From Pseudomonadota bacterium (GTDB lineage: Bacteria > Desulfobacterota > Desulfobacteria > Desulfobacterales > Desulfobacteraceae): 6,816 nt of DNA. Location: the NCBI GenBank assembly GCA_018812385.1, contig JAHJDU010000525.1, positions 1-6,816 on the forward strand. The letters are read 5' to 3'. Position 1 is the stretch's first letter; every line of letters begins with the position of its first letter. Made by a program: the position numbers and the translations under genes. Shown here piece by piece: positions 1-6,107 of this stretch. The notes beneath the pieces were generated by a model, which did not search any database, was not told where the DNA came from, and saw nothing but the letters and a program-made list of their open reading frames with translations.

Positions 1-1
1 A

Positions 2-100
2 GTGGCCATCATTGCCATGCTGTTTGACTATTGCCTGTGCGTTTCTGAAAAATTTTTTGTTTCAAGAGGGGTCAGAACGGATGAAATAAAAATAGCTTAA
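2..100 (+). CDS. Osmoprotectant (glycine betaine-type) ABC transporter permease, C-terminal end only
   Basis: The window opens inside a reading frame whose codons begin at base 2 and which ends at TAA 98-100, giving 32 residues. They start with a hydrophobic stretch (VAIIAMLFDYCLCV), which looks like a last transmembrane helix, followed by a short charged tail. The binding-protein gene of a quaternary-amine ABC transporter follows 102 bases later. In OpuA/OsmF/YehZ-type systems the inner-membrane permease gene commonly precedes the binding protein, so this is inferred to be the permease. The 5' part lies outside the window and no diagnostic permease motif is visible, so the call rests on the frame, the hydrophobic end and the neighbour. 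Confidence 0.62.
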   Translation: MAIIAMLFDYCLCVSEKFFVSRGVRTDEIKIA

Positions 101-110
101 CCATTTAACC

Positions 111-140
111 GGCCGGGTATAAATCAATGGATATTCGGCC
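111..140 (+). other. Intercistronic hairpin between permease and binding-protein genes
   Basis: Bases 111-120 (GGCCGGGTAT) pair with 131-140 (ATATTCGGCC) as a 10-bp stem with two G-U pairs and a 10-base loop. No T-run follows, so it is not a standard intrinsic terminator. Hairpins in this position, just upstream of a periplasmic binding-protein gene, are often mRNA-stabilising or partial-termination elements that set different expression of binding protein and membrane subunits. That role is inferred here. Confidence 0.4.
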
Positions 141-202
141 TTATAGTATTGTGTGCATTTTGCCCACAGCAAATATTAAATTATTTTCTTGGAGGTTTTA
201 TT

Positions 203-1123
203 ATGAAAAAACTGGTTCTTTTATTAACAGCACTTACATTTATTGTGCTTCCGATGTCCGCTTTTGCAAAAGCTCCTGTAAAGGTGGCATCCAAGGATTT
301 TACTGAACAGGTGATACTGGGCAAAATCATGGTTAACCTGTTGAAAGACAGGGGAATTCCTGTTGAAGACCGTACAAGCTTAGGAGGGACTAATGTAAAT
401 CGCGAGGCCCTGGAACAGGGACAGATTGATATTTACATGGAATATACAGGAACCGCCTGGCTCTCATTATTTAAGAAAAATGAGGTGGTTCGGGATGCTA
501 TTGGCCTGTATGAAAAAGTAAAAGCCGAAGATGCGAAAAATAATCTGGTATGGCTGGCCCCTGCAATGTTTAACAATACTTATGCAATCACGATGAAGGC
601 GGAAACTGCTGATCAACTTGGAATCAAAACTCTTTCTGACTGGGCTGAGTGGATTAAAAGCAATCCCAAGAAAATGACTGTTGCAGTTGGTGCTGAGTTC
701 TACTCCAGGGTTGACGGCTTCAAAGGGATGATGGAGTATTACGGCCTTGAGTTTGGAAACGATATTCCTGACAGCAGCGTGAGCAAGATGGTTATTCCCC
801 TTGCTAAAAAGGCAGTCCGCGATGGTATAGTCATGTGCGGAATGGCTTTTGCCACGGACGGAGAAATCAAGGATTACAATTTGATCGTTCTTGAAGATGA
901 CAAGAGCTTTTTCCCAATCTACAATCCAGCTCCTGTTGTTCGCGCTTCAGTACTTGAGCAGTACCCAGACCTTAAATTCATATTGAACGAGATTGGTGCT
1001 TCACTTGACACTGCAACAATGACAAGGCTCAATTTCAGGGTGAATGTAAACGGTGAGAAACCTGATGCTGTGGCAAAAAACTGGCTTAATGGTGTCGGGC
1101 TCATTATCAAAAAACAGAAATAA
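203..1123 (+). CDS. Periplasmic substrate-binding protein of a glycine betaine/choline-type ABC transporter (OpuAC/OsmF family)
   Basis: This is the binding component of an osmoprotectant-type ABC importer. It should capture a quaternary amine such as glycine betaine or choline in the periplasm and deliver it to the permease. The protein has 306 residues, normal for the family. Residues 1-22 form a signal peptide (MKK, hydrophobic core, cut after AFA); there is no lipobox Cys, so it should be soluble. The family signature SKDFTEQVILGKI is at 30-42 of the precursor, followed by SLGGTNVNREAL (59-70) and DIYMEYTGTAW (76-86). The ATG at 203 is chosen because GGAGG at 191-195 precedes it by 7 bases and the signal peptide begins there. 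An in-frame TTG at 149 would bury the signal peptide. The permease tail lies upstream. The exact ligand cannot be read from sequence alone. Confidence 0.9.
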   Translation: MKKLVLLLTALTFIVLPMSAFAKAPVKVASKDFTEQVILGKIMVNLLKDRGIPVEDRTSLGGTNVNREALEQGQIDIYMEYTGTAWLSLFKKNEVVRDAIGLYEKVKAEDAKNNLVWLAPAMFNNTYAITMKAETADQLGIKTLSDWAEWIKSNPKKMTVAVGAEFYSRVDGFKGMMEYYGLEFGNDIPDSSVSKMVIPLAKKAVRDGIVMCGMAFATDGEIKDYNLIVLEDDKSFFPIYNPAPVVRASVLEQYPDLKFILNEIGASLDTATMTRLNFRVNVNGEKPDAVAKNWLNGVGLIIKKQK

Positions 1124-1152
1124 CAAAATTGATTGGCTCTTACTCCAATGGT

Positions 1153-1204
1153 ATTTGATGTCGACAAATGACTATATTTTCAGACTATGCGCACACCATC
1201 AAAT
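1153..1204 (+). other. Leader inverted repeat 1 upstream of the oxidoreductase
   Basis: ATTTGATG (1153-1160) is an exact reverse complement of CATCAAAT (1197-1204), with a 36-base loop that contains the palindrome TGTCGACA (1159-1166). It is the first of three consecutive inverted repeats between the binding-protein gene and the oxidoreductase. Its stability as RNA is doubtful because of the long loop and AT-rich stem. It may instead be a protein-binding site or chance. Confidence 0.25.
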
Positions 1205-1213
1205 TATCAGTTT

Positions 1214-1260
1214 TCTGTGAAAAGGCTCTCTTAACAGCAACTCAAGGGCCTTTCCACAGA
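1214..1260 (+). other. Leader hairpin 2 upstream of the oxidoreductase
   Basis: TCTGTGAAAAGGCTCT (1214-1229) pairs with AGGGCCTTTCCACAGA (1245-1260). It is a 16-position stem with one A-C mismatch and one G-U pair, and a 15-base loop. No T-run follows, so it is a weak candidate for the terminator of the transport operon. With the stronger hairpin 18 bases downstream it could form a structured 5' leader of the oxidoreductase mRNA. Confidence 0.45.
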
Positions 1261-1278
1261 TTCGCAATGTACCCTGTA

Positions 1279-1333
1279 TAAAATCCGGCTGGGATACTCT
1301 TTGCGTAAAGATTATATCCCCAGCCGGATTTTA
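1279..1333 (+). promoter_or_regulatory. Strong hairpin abutting the ribosome binding site of the oxidoreductase gene
   Basis: TAAAATCCGGCTGGG (1279-1293) is perfectly complementary to CCCAGCCGGATTTTA (1319-1333). A further ATA/TAT pairing lies beyond a single bulged C, and the loop is about 18 bases. The 3' arm ends on the first base of AAGGA (1333-1337), the Shine-Dalgarno sequence for the TTG start at 1345. It could act as an attenuator (the arm ends in TTTTA), as a translational control element, or as a terminator for the upstream operon. I do not see the consensus of the molybdenum/tungsten cofactor riboswitch here. Confidence 0.55.
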
Positions 1334-1344
1334 AGGAAAAAAAA

Positions 1345-3168
1345 TTGTATTGTCACAGGTATCTAAATATTGATTTTAGTTCCAGTTCTTTCCATGTCCA
1401 GGAGGAGAACCTGGAAACAGTATTGAAATACATTGGCGGTAGCGGATTGGGGGCACATGCCCTTTTTGCCGGTACATGCAAAAAAACAGACCCTCTTGGC
1501 CCGGACAATCTTCTGATTTTTAATACCGGGCCGTACACAGGCACAAGAATCCCCTGTTCAGGTCGCCATTCTGTGGTGGCAAAATCCCCTTTAACAGGCA
1601 TCTGGGGAGAGAGTGATGTTGGCGGCAGGTGGGGAACCATGCTGAAAAAGACTGGATTTGACGGTGTGATTATCCGCGGGAAATCATTGGCGCCTGTTTA
1701 TATTTTTATTAATGAAGATGACATAATAATAAAAAAAGCATCGCATTTATGGGGAAAAGATACCCATGCCACATCATCCCTGCTGAAAGAGGAACTTGGC
1801 AAGAGAGTCCAGATCGCCTGCATCGGCAAGGCAGGGGAGAGAGGGGTGCTTCTGGCATCCATCATGCATGATGGAAAGGATAGCCGTGCAGCAGGACGTT
1901 GCGGCTTGGGTGCAGTAATGGGGTCCAAGAACCTTAAGGCTATTGCGGTTTTCGGTAACAAAACGAAAAAGGTGTTTGATAAGGGCAGCCTTGATTTTAA
2001 GATAAAAAGCATGCTTGCAAGGATTAAAAATACGTCATCATTTCTGGGTTGCTATGGGACGTCCGGCGGTATCATGTCCCTGGAAGCTTCAGGAGATCTC
2101 CCCATAAAAAATTTTTCAATGGGAAGATGGCAAAATGCTGAAAATCTTTCAGGGGAAGTTATGGCCAAAAGATTTCTCAAGGGGCGATTTGCCTGCGGTG
2201 CTTGCCCTGTTGGATGTGGAAGGAAAATTTCCATAACCTCAGGCAAGTATTCCGGTGTTGAAGGGGCGGGTCCGGAATACGAAACCATGGGAAGTTTCGG
2301 CAGTTACTGCCTGGTGGACAATCTGGAAGCTGTTTGCAAGGCAAATGAACTTTGTAACCAGTATGGCATGGACACCATCTCGGTCGGTGCTGCAGTCGCA
2401 TTTGCCATGGAGGCCTTTGAAAAAGAATTAATAACTAAGACGGATTGTGGCGGCTTATCGCTTACATGGGGCAACAGTGATGCCATGGTTGAACTGGTGA
2501 AGCAGATTGGTGAAAATCAGGGATTCGGTATTGTTCTTGGAAAGGGCGTAAGGAGCGCTTCAAAAGTAATAGGTATGGAATCAAAGCCCTTTGCCCTGCA
2601 TGTAAAGGGGCTTGAATTGCCTGCACATGACCCAAGGGCCTATTTCAGCACAGGCTTATCCTATGCCACGTCCAATAGAGGGGCTTGCCATCTTGCAGGT
2701 CTCACCCACTGCATTGAAGGATCAATCACAGTGCCCGAGCTTGGACTTTCTACGACTATGGATCGTTTCAGCATTAAACAAAAGGGAGAGATGGTTGCAA
2801 AGATGCAGGATCTTATGGGACTCTTTGATTCTCTAAAGATATGCAAGTTCCTTCTATATGCGGATATAAGCGTGACTGATCTGCTTGACTGCCTAAATTA
2901 TGTTACAGGGTGGAATATGGATATGGAAGAGATGCTTAAGGCCGGAAAACGGATGTTCAACCTGAAACGAATGTACAATATTGAATGCGGAATTACAAGT
3001 CAGGACGACTGCCTGCCCGTTCGCCTCACAAAGGAACCTCTTGCAGAGGGGGGGACAGGGGGAAACTGTCCGGATATGGATACTATGATTAATGATTATT
3101 ATGCTTTCCGGGGATGGAATAAAAAAGGCATACCAGGAAGGGATGTTTTAGAGGAGCTGGAAATATAA
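1345..3168 (+). CDS. Tungsten-containing aldehyde:ferredoxin oxidoreductase family protein
   Basis: Cytoplasmic enzyme of the AOR family, expected to oxidise aldehydes to carboxylates with ferredoxin as acceptor, or the reverse, using a bis-pterin tungsten (or molybdenum) cofactor and a [4Fe-4S] cluster. At 607 residues it is full length. Visible family features: YIGGSGLGAHAL (29-40), GRHSVVAKSPLTG (73-85), the pterin-binding GRCGLGAVMGSKNLKAIAV (184-202), the cluster motif CGACPVGC (Cys284, 287, 291), GAGPEYETMGSFG (307-319), DPRAYFSTGLSYATSNRGAC (429-448), and DSLKICKF (495-502), where Cys500 supplies the fourth cluster ligand. The start is TTG: it is the first possible start after an in-frame stop at 1306, AAGGA (1333-1337) lies 7 bases upstream, and the protein begins at the usual N-terminus. 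The alcohol dehydrogenase gene begins 2 bases after its stop. No MoaD- or MoeB-like partner is in the window. The aldehyde substrate is unknown. Confidence 0.93.
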   Translation: MYCHRYLNIDFSSSSFHVQEENLETVLKYIGGSGLGAHALFAGTCKKTDPLGPDNLLIFNTGPYTGTRIPCSGRHSVVAKSPLTGIWGESDVGGRWGTMLKKTGFDGVIIRGKSLAPVYIFINEDDIIIKKASHLWGKDTHATSSLLKEELGKRVQIACIGKAGERGVLLASIMHDGKDSRAAGRCGLGAVMGSKNLKAIAVFGNKTKKVFDKGSLDFKIKSMLARIKNTSSFLGCYGTSGGIMSLEASGDLPIKNFSMGRWQNAENLSGEVMAKRFLKGRFACGACPVGCGRKISITSGKYSGVEGAGPEYETMGSFGSYCLVDNLEAVCKANELCNQYGMDTISVGAAVAFAMEAFEKELITKTDCGGLSLTWGNSDAMVELVKQIGENQGFGIVLGKGVRSASKVIGMESKPFALHVKGLELPAHDPRAYFSTGLSYATSNRGACHLAGLTHCIEGSITVPELGLSTTMDRFSIKQKGEMVAKMQDLMGLFDSLKICKFLLYADISVTDLLDCLNYVTGWNMDMEEMLKAGKRMFNLKRMYNIECGITSQDDCLPVRLTKEPLAEGGTGGNCPDMDTMINDYYAFRGWNKKGIPGRDVLEELEI

Positions 3169-3170
3169 AG

Positions 3171-4235
3171 ATGTATGAATTTTCATTAAAATGCCCTGTG
3201 GTATTCGGAGTAAATTCAATGGATACCATGGCTAAAAGAATCACCACGTTGACAGCCGACAGAAGTGTAAAGCGACTCTTGATAGTAACCAGCGAGGTCA
3301 TGGAGTGGAACCGATCCATGATTTCCGATTTAAAAGAAAACCTTATAGAAGAGGGTTTTGATTCTGTTGTCTTTGATGGTGTTGAACCTAATCCCACCAC
3401 AGACAATATTGAACAGGGAAAAACACTATACAAGGCCGAGTGGTGTGATGGAATTATTGCGCTTGGAGGCGGATCACCAATTGATGCATCAAAGGTCATT
3501 GCAGATGAGACCAATGCTTCTCTTTTAATTACCATTCCAACAACTTCCGGTACGGGTTCCGAAATCTCCCCATGGTCGGTGATAACTGCTACAGACAGCA
3601 ACACAAAAATGAGCATGTGCACACGAATTCCTGATCTTGCCCTGCTTGACCCTCAACTAACAATAACCATGCCTCCGGCGCTAACACTTTTCACTGGTAT
3701 TGATGCATTTTCCCATGCTGTGGAAGCTTATGCATCGACAAGATCCAATGGTTTTACAGATGGGTTGTCCCTTGAGAGCATACAACTTATCCTGAAAAGT
3801 TTTTCAATAGCTGTCAAGGATGGCGGGGATATTAATGCCAGAACTGATATGCTGGAGGCCAGCCTCCTTGCCGGAGCAGCTATGATGCACGCAGGACTTG
3901 GACTCGCTCATGCCATGGCCAATACCATAGGCGGGTTTTATCACGGATCTGTCCACGGATGGCTCATTGCACAGACGCTGGAAGCGGTGTGTGATTTCAA
4001 CCGGAATGCTTTCCCGGACAAGTACAGGAGGATAGAGCCCATTGTAAAAGATGTCATGAACCAGGTCGGTCAAATGTTTGAGATCTTAGGTTTGACTAGG
4101 GATGTACTTGAAAAAGCTCATTTCAACTCGATTGTTGAAATGAGCATGGCCAATATCAACAGCGCTACAAACCCAAGGGCATTCACAAGGGAGGATCTTG
4201 AAAAGCTTTTGAATTCTTGTTTTGAATGGAAGTGA
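3171..4235 (+). CDS. Iron-containing (group III) alcohol dehydrogenase
   Basis: NAD(P)-dependent dehydrogenase of the Fe-ADH family, interconverting an alcohol and an aldehyde or ketone in the cytoplasm. At 354 residues it is slightly shorter than the usual 380-390, but both ends look complete. The N-terminal nucleotide-binding half shows GGGSPIDASK (99-108) and PTTSGTGSE (123-131). The metal-binding half shows TGIDAFSHAVEAY (175-187) with Asp178 and His182, then GLGLAHAMANTIGGFYHGSVHG (242-263) with His247 and His262. The C-terminus has the usual TNPRAFTREDLEKLL pattern (333-347). The last two metal ligands are 15 residues apart, one more than usual, and an extra His258 sits between them. 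The ATG is 2 bases after the oxidoreductase stop; GAGGAG lies at 3151-3156, somewhat far, so translational coupling is likely. With its neighbour it could reduce acids to alcohols or oxidise alcohols to acids. The substrate cannot be read. Confidence 0.92.
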   Translation: MYEFSLKCPVVFGVNSMDTMAKRITTLTADRSVKRLLIVTSEVMEWNRSMISDLKENLIEEGFDSVVFDGVEPNPTTDNIEQGKTLYKAEWCDGIIALGGGSPIDASKVIADETNASLLITIPTTSGTGSEISPWSVITATDSNTKMSMCTRIPDLALLDPQLTITMPPALTLFTGIDAFSHAVEAYASTRSNGFTDGLSLESIQLILKSFSIAVKDGGDINARTDMLEASLLAGAAMMHAGLGLAHAMANTIGGFYHGSVHGWLIAQTLEAVCDFNRNAFPDKYRRIEPIVKDVMNQVGQMFEILGLTRDVLEKAHFNSIVEMSMANINSATNPRAFTREDLEKLLNSCFEWK

Positions 4236-4261
4236 AACTGCCGAATATCGATATAGGCATT

Positions 4262-4331
4262 AACCAGTGCATATGCAATTGCCTTTGAAAGGGTTATAAA
4301 AATGTAGCTATCCCGAAAGGATAACCTGGTT
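4262..4331 (+). other. Structured intergenic sequence with competing hairpins, possible operon terminator
   Basis: AACCAG (4262-4267) pairs with CTGGTT (4326-4331), enclosing several small inverted repeats: TGCATATGCA (4268-4277), CCTTTGAAAGG (4282-4292), and two mutually exclusive stems, GGTTAT (4292-4297) with ATAACC (4321-4326) or TATCC (4309-4313) with GGATA (4319-4323, loop CGAAA). A run of five T (4330-4334) follows. It may end the oxidoreductase/dehydrogenase transcript or be a small structured RNA. I recognise no known riboswitch family in it. Confidence 0.35.
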
Positions 4332-4390
4332 TTTGAAAACAGAAGTCGATATCAGATTTATTTTGGACAGTAGGGATTGATGATCTATAG

Positions 4391-4573
4391 ATGAGGATAT
4401 TATGGGAAAAGGCAAAACAGTCTGAGATCAGGGATACCATCAAAAAAATCGAAGATCGCAATGATAAAGTTAAGGCAATAAAAGAAACATATTTTCAACC
4501 CGGCGCTGACACGCTTAAAAATATAATGCAACTCATTTTACCTGCAACGTCTGAATCAAAAGACGGAGGATGA
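4391..4573 (+). CDS. Small hypothetical protein, 60 residues, not recognised
   Basis: A 60-residue highly charged, probably helical and soluble protein, with no signal peptide, membrane segment or Cys. The middle (KKIEDRNDKVKAIKE, 18-32) could form an amphipathic helix. It loosely recalls the C-terminal half of FlgM-type anti-sigma factors (DR..KV..IK followed by a second helix), but FlgM's linker is not matched and no flagellar gene is nearby, so I do not assign it. The frame is closed by TAG immediately before the ATG, and the start lacks a well-spaced Shine-Dalgarno (AGGGA at 4372-4376 is 14 bases away). Its end overlaps GGAGGATGATG, a strong start signal for a frame that stops after 11 codons. 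It could be a true small gene or a remnant of a decayed one. Confidence 0.4.
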   Translation: MRILWEKAKQSEIRDTIKKIEDRNDKVKAIKETYFQPGADTLKNIMQLILPATSESKDGG

Positions 4574-4605
4574 TGTCGACTAACGCAAAAGCGGGCGCAG
4601 AATAG
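4570..4605 (+). other. Eleven-codon ORF with a strong ribosome binding site, possibly the head of a lost gene
   Basis: GGAGG (4565-4569) directly precedes tandem ATG codons at 4570 and 4573 that overlap the stop of the preceding 60-residue ORF, a typical arrangement for translational coupling. The frame reads MMSTNAKAGAE and stops at TAG 4603-4605. None of the three forward frames continues convincingly to 4715. It may be the start of a gene that has been lost, a leader peptide, or chance. Confidence 0.25.
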
Positions 4606-4627
4606 AATAAAGCATGTTTATTGACTG

Positions 4628-4656
4628 TTGCTAAGGGAACGGATTTTTTATATATT
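4628..4656 (+). promoter_or_regulatory. Possible sigma-70-type promoter for the GIY-YIG/rhomboid pair
   Basis: TTGCTA (4628-4633) and TATATT (4651-4656) are separated by 17 bases in an AT-rich stretch, which would start transcription near 4663, about 50 bases before the GIY-YIG gene. The -35 match is moderate and AT-rich DNA gives many chance matches. Confidence 0.3.
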
Positions 4657-4715
4657 GGTTGTGGTGTTTTGTTTAGAGATTTTAAATAAAAATGAAAAGA
4701 TTTTGACAATATAAA

Positions 4716-5018
4716 ATGGAATGTGCTGACAGGCTGGGATCGAAATTGAATGGGGATAAAGATTGGCTGGTATACTTATTAAAATGCGCTGATCATTCTT
4801 TATATTGTGGTGTTACCAAAGATCTTGAGAACCGTCTTTTTAAACATAATAACGGCAATGCTTCAAAATATACAAGATCCAGACTCCCGGTAGAATTAGT
4901 TGCTGCCAGGAAAGATCTTACAAAAACTCAAGCTTTTAAACTTGAGTACCAGATTAAAAAACTTCCAGCTGGGCGGAAAATTTCAGCTTTGAAGAGTGCG
5001 TATTTTGAGGAGCGATGA
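4716..5018 (+). CDS. GIY-YIG domain protein (UPF0213/YhbQ-like putative endonuclease)
   Basis: Small single-domain member of the GIY-YIG nuclease superfamily, 100 residues. The two signature strands are VYLLKC (19-24) and LYCGVT (29-34), with the conserved tyrosines Tyr20 and Tyr30. The helix carries Arg40 and His44 (LENRLFKHNNG), then SKYTRSRLPVELV (50-62), and the metal-binding Glu is Glu77 in KLEYQIKKL. These match the stand-alone bacterial YhbQ/UPF0213 group, whose members are thought to act on DNA or its repair intermediates; the role here is not known. The ATG at 4716 has no clear Shine-Dalgarno. An in-frame TTG at 4746, with GGGA at 4737-4740 upstream, is an alternative that keeps the whole domain, since residues 1-16 are outside the conserved part. 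Its stop overlaps the rhomboid start (ATGA), so the two are co-translated. Confidence 0.88.
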   Translation: MECADRLGSKLNGDKDWLVYLLKCADHSLYCGVTKDLENRLFKHNNGNASKYTRSRLPVELVAARKDLTKTQAFKLEYQIKKLPAGRKISALKSAYFEER

Positions 5019-5566
5019 CGTTGAAAATCAAATATAATTCACCGGTAATTCTGACTTATACCATGTTTTCGATATGTATCTTGGCATTTTGCAGTAACAC
5101 AGTTCTGGCAAAATATTTTTCTTCCCCATCTCACTTATCTTTTTTTGATCCTTATTTTTATGTCAGATTGGTTTCATATATTGCAGGGCATGGGGACTTA
5201 CGTCATCTTATAGGAAATCTGATGATAATCCTTCTTGTCGGACCATTGCTTGAAGAAAAATATGGATCAGGTAAGCTTTTGGAAATGATTTTAATTACAG
5301 CTATTGCCACTGGATTATTAAATGCTTTTTTATTTTCAAACTCCCTGATAGGTGGAAGTGGTATAGCGTTCATGCTGATTTTACTTGGCTCGTTTTCAAA
5401 TATTCGATCAAAAGAAATACCCCTTACCTTTATAGTAATTACTGTCCTTTTTATTGGCAGTGAAGTGATTTCAACCCTGAAAATTGATCAAATTTCACAA
5501 TTCAGCCATCTTGCAGGCGGGTTTATTGGGGCGGGTTATGGATTCATTAGAAATAAAAAGAAATAG
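5015..5566 (+). CDS. Rhomboid-family intramembrane serine protease
   Basis: Polytopic inner-membrane protein of 183 residues, the size of the six-helix rhomboid core with almost no extra domain. Rhomboids cut transmembrane segments of other proteins inside the membrane. The landmarks are present: RLVSYIAGHGDLRHLIGNL (51-69) with the oxyanion-hole HxxxN motif at His64 and Asn68, GPLLEEKYGS (76-85), the catalytic serine in GGSG (113-116, Ser115), and the catalytic histidine in SHLAGGFIGAGYG (164-176, His165). It should therefore be active. Helices are roughly at 10-32, 64-80, 88-107, 113-128, 136-153 and 163-178. The ATG shares four bases with the end of the GIY-YIG gene; GAGGAG (5007-5012) is very close to it, and TTG at 5021 is an alternative start. 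The substrate is unknown. Confidence 0.88.
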   Translation: MTLKIKYNSPVILTYTMFSICILAFCSNTVLAKYFSSPSHLSFFDPYFYVRLVSYIAGHGDLRHLIGNLMIILLVGPLLEEKYGSGKLLEMILITAIATGLLNAFLFSNSLIGGSGIAFMLILLGSFSNIRSKEIPLTFIVITVLFIGSEVISTLKIDQISQFSHLAGGFIGAGYGFIRNKKK

Positions 5567-5647
5567 GGCCTGTTTTTTATAACCGAAAAATGCCCATAAA
5601 TCTTTAAAATATCCAGTGCTTTTCCCGACACTATGGTAGCTTGCTAG

Positions 5648-5746
5648 GATAGTTCAGGGGATTTTAAGAATACCAGGAGGGTGATTGCAGCTGCCCCTGA
5701 TATCACAGTATTTCAGTTGTCAGACTATGACGGGCAGCTTGAATGA
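5648..5746 (+). pseudogene. Possible short coding remnant, unrecognised
   Basis: Between a TAG at 5645 and a TGA at 5744-5746 one forward frame gives about 32 residues (including RRVIAAAPDITVFQLSDYDG) with protein-like composition, whereas the rest of 5567-5753 has frequent stops and no gene. It lacks a start: a GTG at 5681 sits directly against AGGAGG with no spacing. It could be the C-terminal end of a deleted gene, or chance. An imperfect inverted repeat, AGCTGCCC (5689-5696) with GGGCAGCT (5732-5739), lies within it. Confidence 0.2.
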
Positions 5747-5753
5747 AAAGGCG

Positions 5754-6086
5754 TTATTTTTTAAATGTTATGGCGGCATCTTTAGGAAGCGCCAGGCCAA
5801 CACTGACTTCCAATGCCTTTAAAATACCCGATATCACAGGACATGACACATGGGGAATCGTTTTCATGGAAACATCCAGTACCTGGGAATTAAGGGTACC
5901 TGTTTTTTTATCTTTAAATAGTTCTGTCATTATGTTCAGTTCTTTTCCCCCCAGGATATCATTTACTTTTTTCCAGTTGGGGCATTGGGTTTCTAACTGG
6001 AAAGAGGCTTTGTAACCGGTTTTATCTTCAGCATGGACCAGGGTTGTGAATCCACAAATACCACCTGTTATTTCAACGTTGACCAT
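5754..6086 (-). CDS. Small conserved protein with three cysteines (CGF ... CP ... HxxCPV type)
   Basis: A 110-residue soluble protein without signal peptide or membrane helices. Conserved-looking positions are GGICGFTT (8-15), QCPNW (34-38), PHVSCPV (78-84) and the C-terminal ILKALEVSVGLALPKD (88-103). Together these resemble an uncharacterised family of anaerobic bacteria and archaea that I recall as DUF6951, often beside corrinoid-dependent methyltransferase genes; both points are from memory. Cys11, Cys35, Cys82 and His79 could bind a metal or cofactor, which is inference. The ATG at 6086-6084 has AGGA (6100-6097) upstream with a 10-base spacer. It lies 21 bases downstream of the truncated methyltransferase remnant on the same strand, so it is the surviving distal gene of a former operon. 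An open frame on the opposite strand of this stretch shows no family features. Confidence 0.75.
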   Translation of the reverse strand: MVNVEITGGICGFTTLVHAEDKTGYKASFQLETQCPNWKKVNDILGGKELNIMTELFKDKKTGTLNSQVLDVSMKTIPHVSCPVISGILKALEVSVGLALPKDAAITFKK

Positions 6087-6107
6087 TTTATTATATTCCT
6101 ATTGTTT

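Noticed and set aside
149..202. In-frame TTG at 149 as a start 18 codons upstream for the binding protein
   Set aside because: It would place 18 residues before a standard MKK signal peptide, and the ATG at 203 has a well-spaced GGAGG.
1157..1166. TGATGTCGAC shared by the oxidoreductase leader (1157-1164 region) and 4571-4580
   Set aside because: A short match of about 10 bases around a SalI-like palindrome, in unrelated contexts, is likely chance.
1124..1344. Molybdenum/tungsten cofactor riboswitch upstream of the oxidoreductase
   Set aside because: The location is attractive, but I cannot see the conserved Moco RNA core. The hairpins are reported without that name.
4703..4708. TTGACA as a -35 box before the GIY-YIG gene
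   Set aside because: It is a perfect hexamer, but no -10 element lies at a suitable distance and the start would fall inside the coding region.
5743..6015. Forward-strand 90-residue open frame
   Set aside because: It is antisense to the minus-strand small protein, has no ribosome binding site or recognisable motif, and the minus-strand frame has family-like conserved residues.
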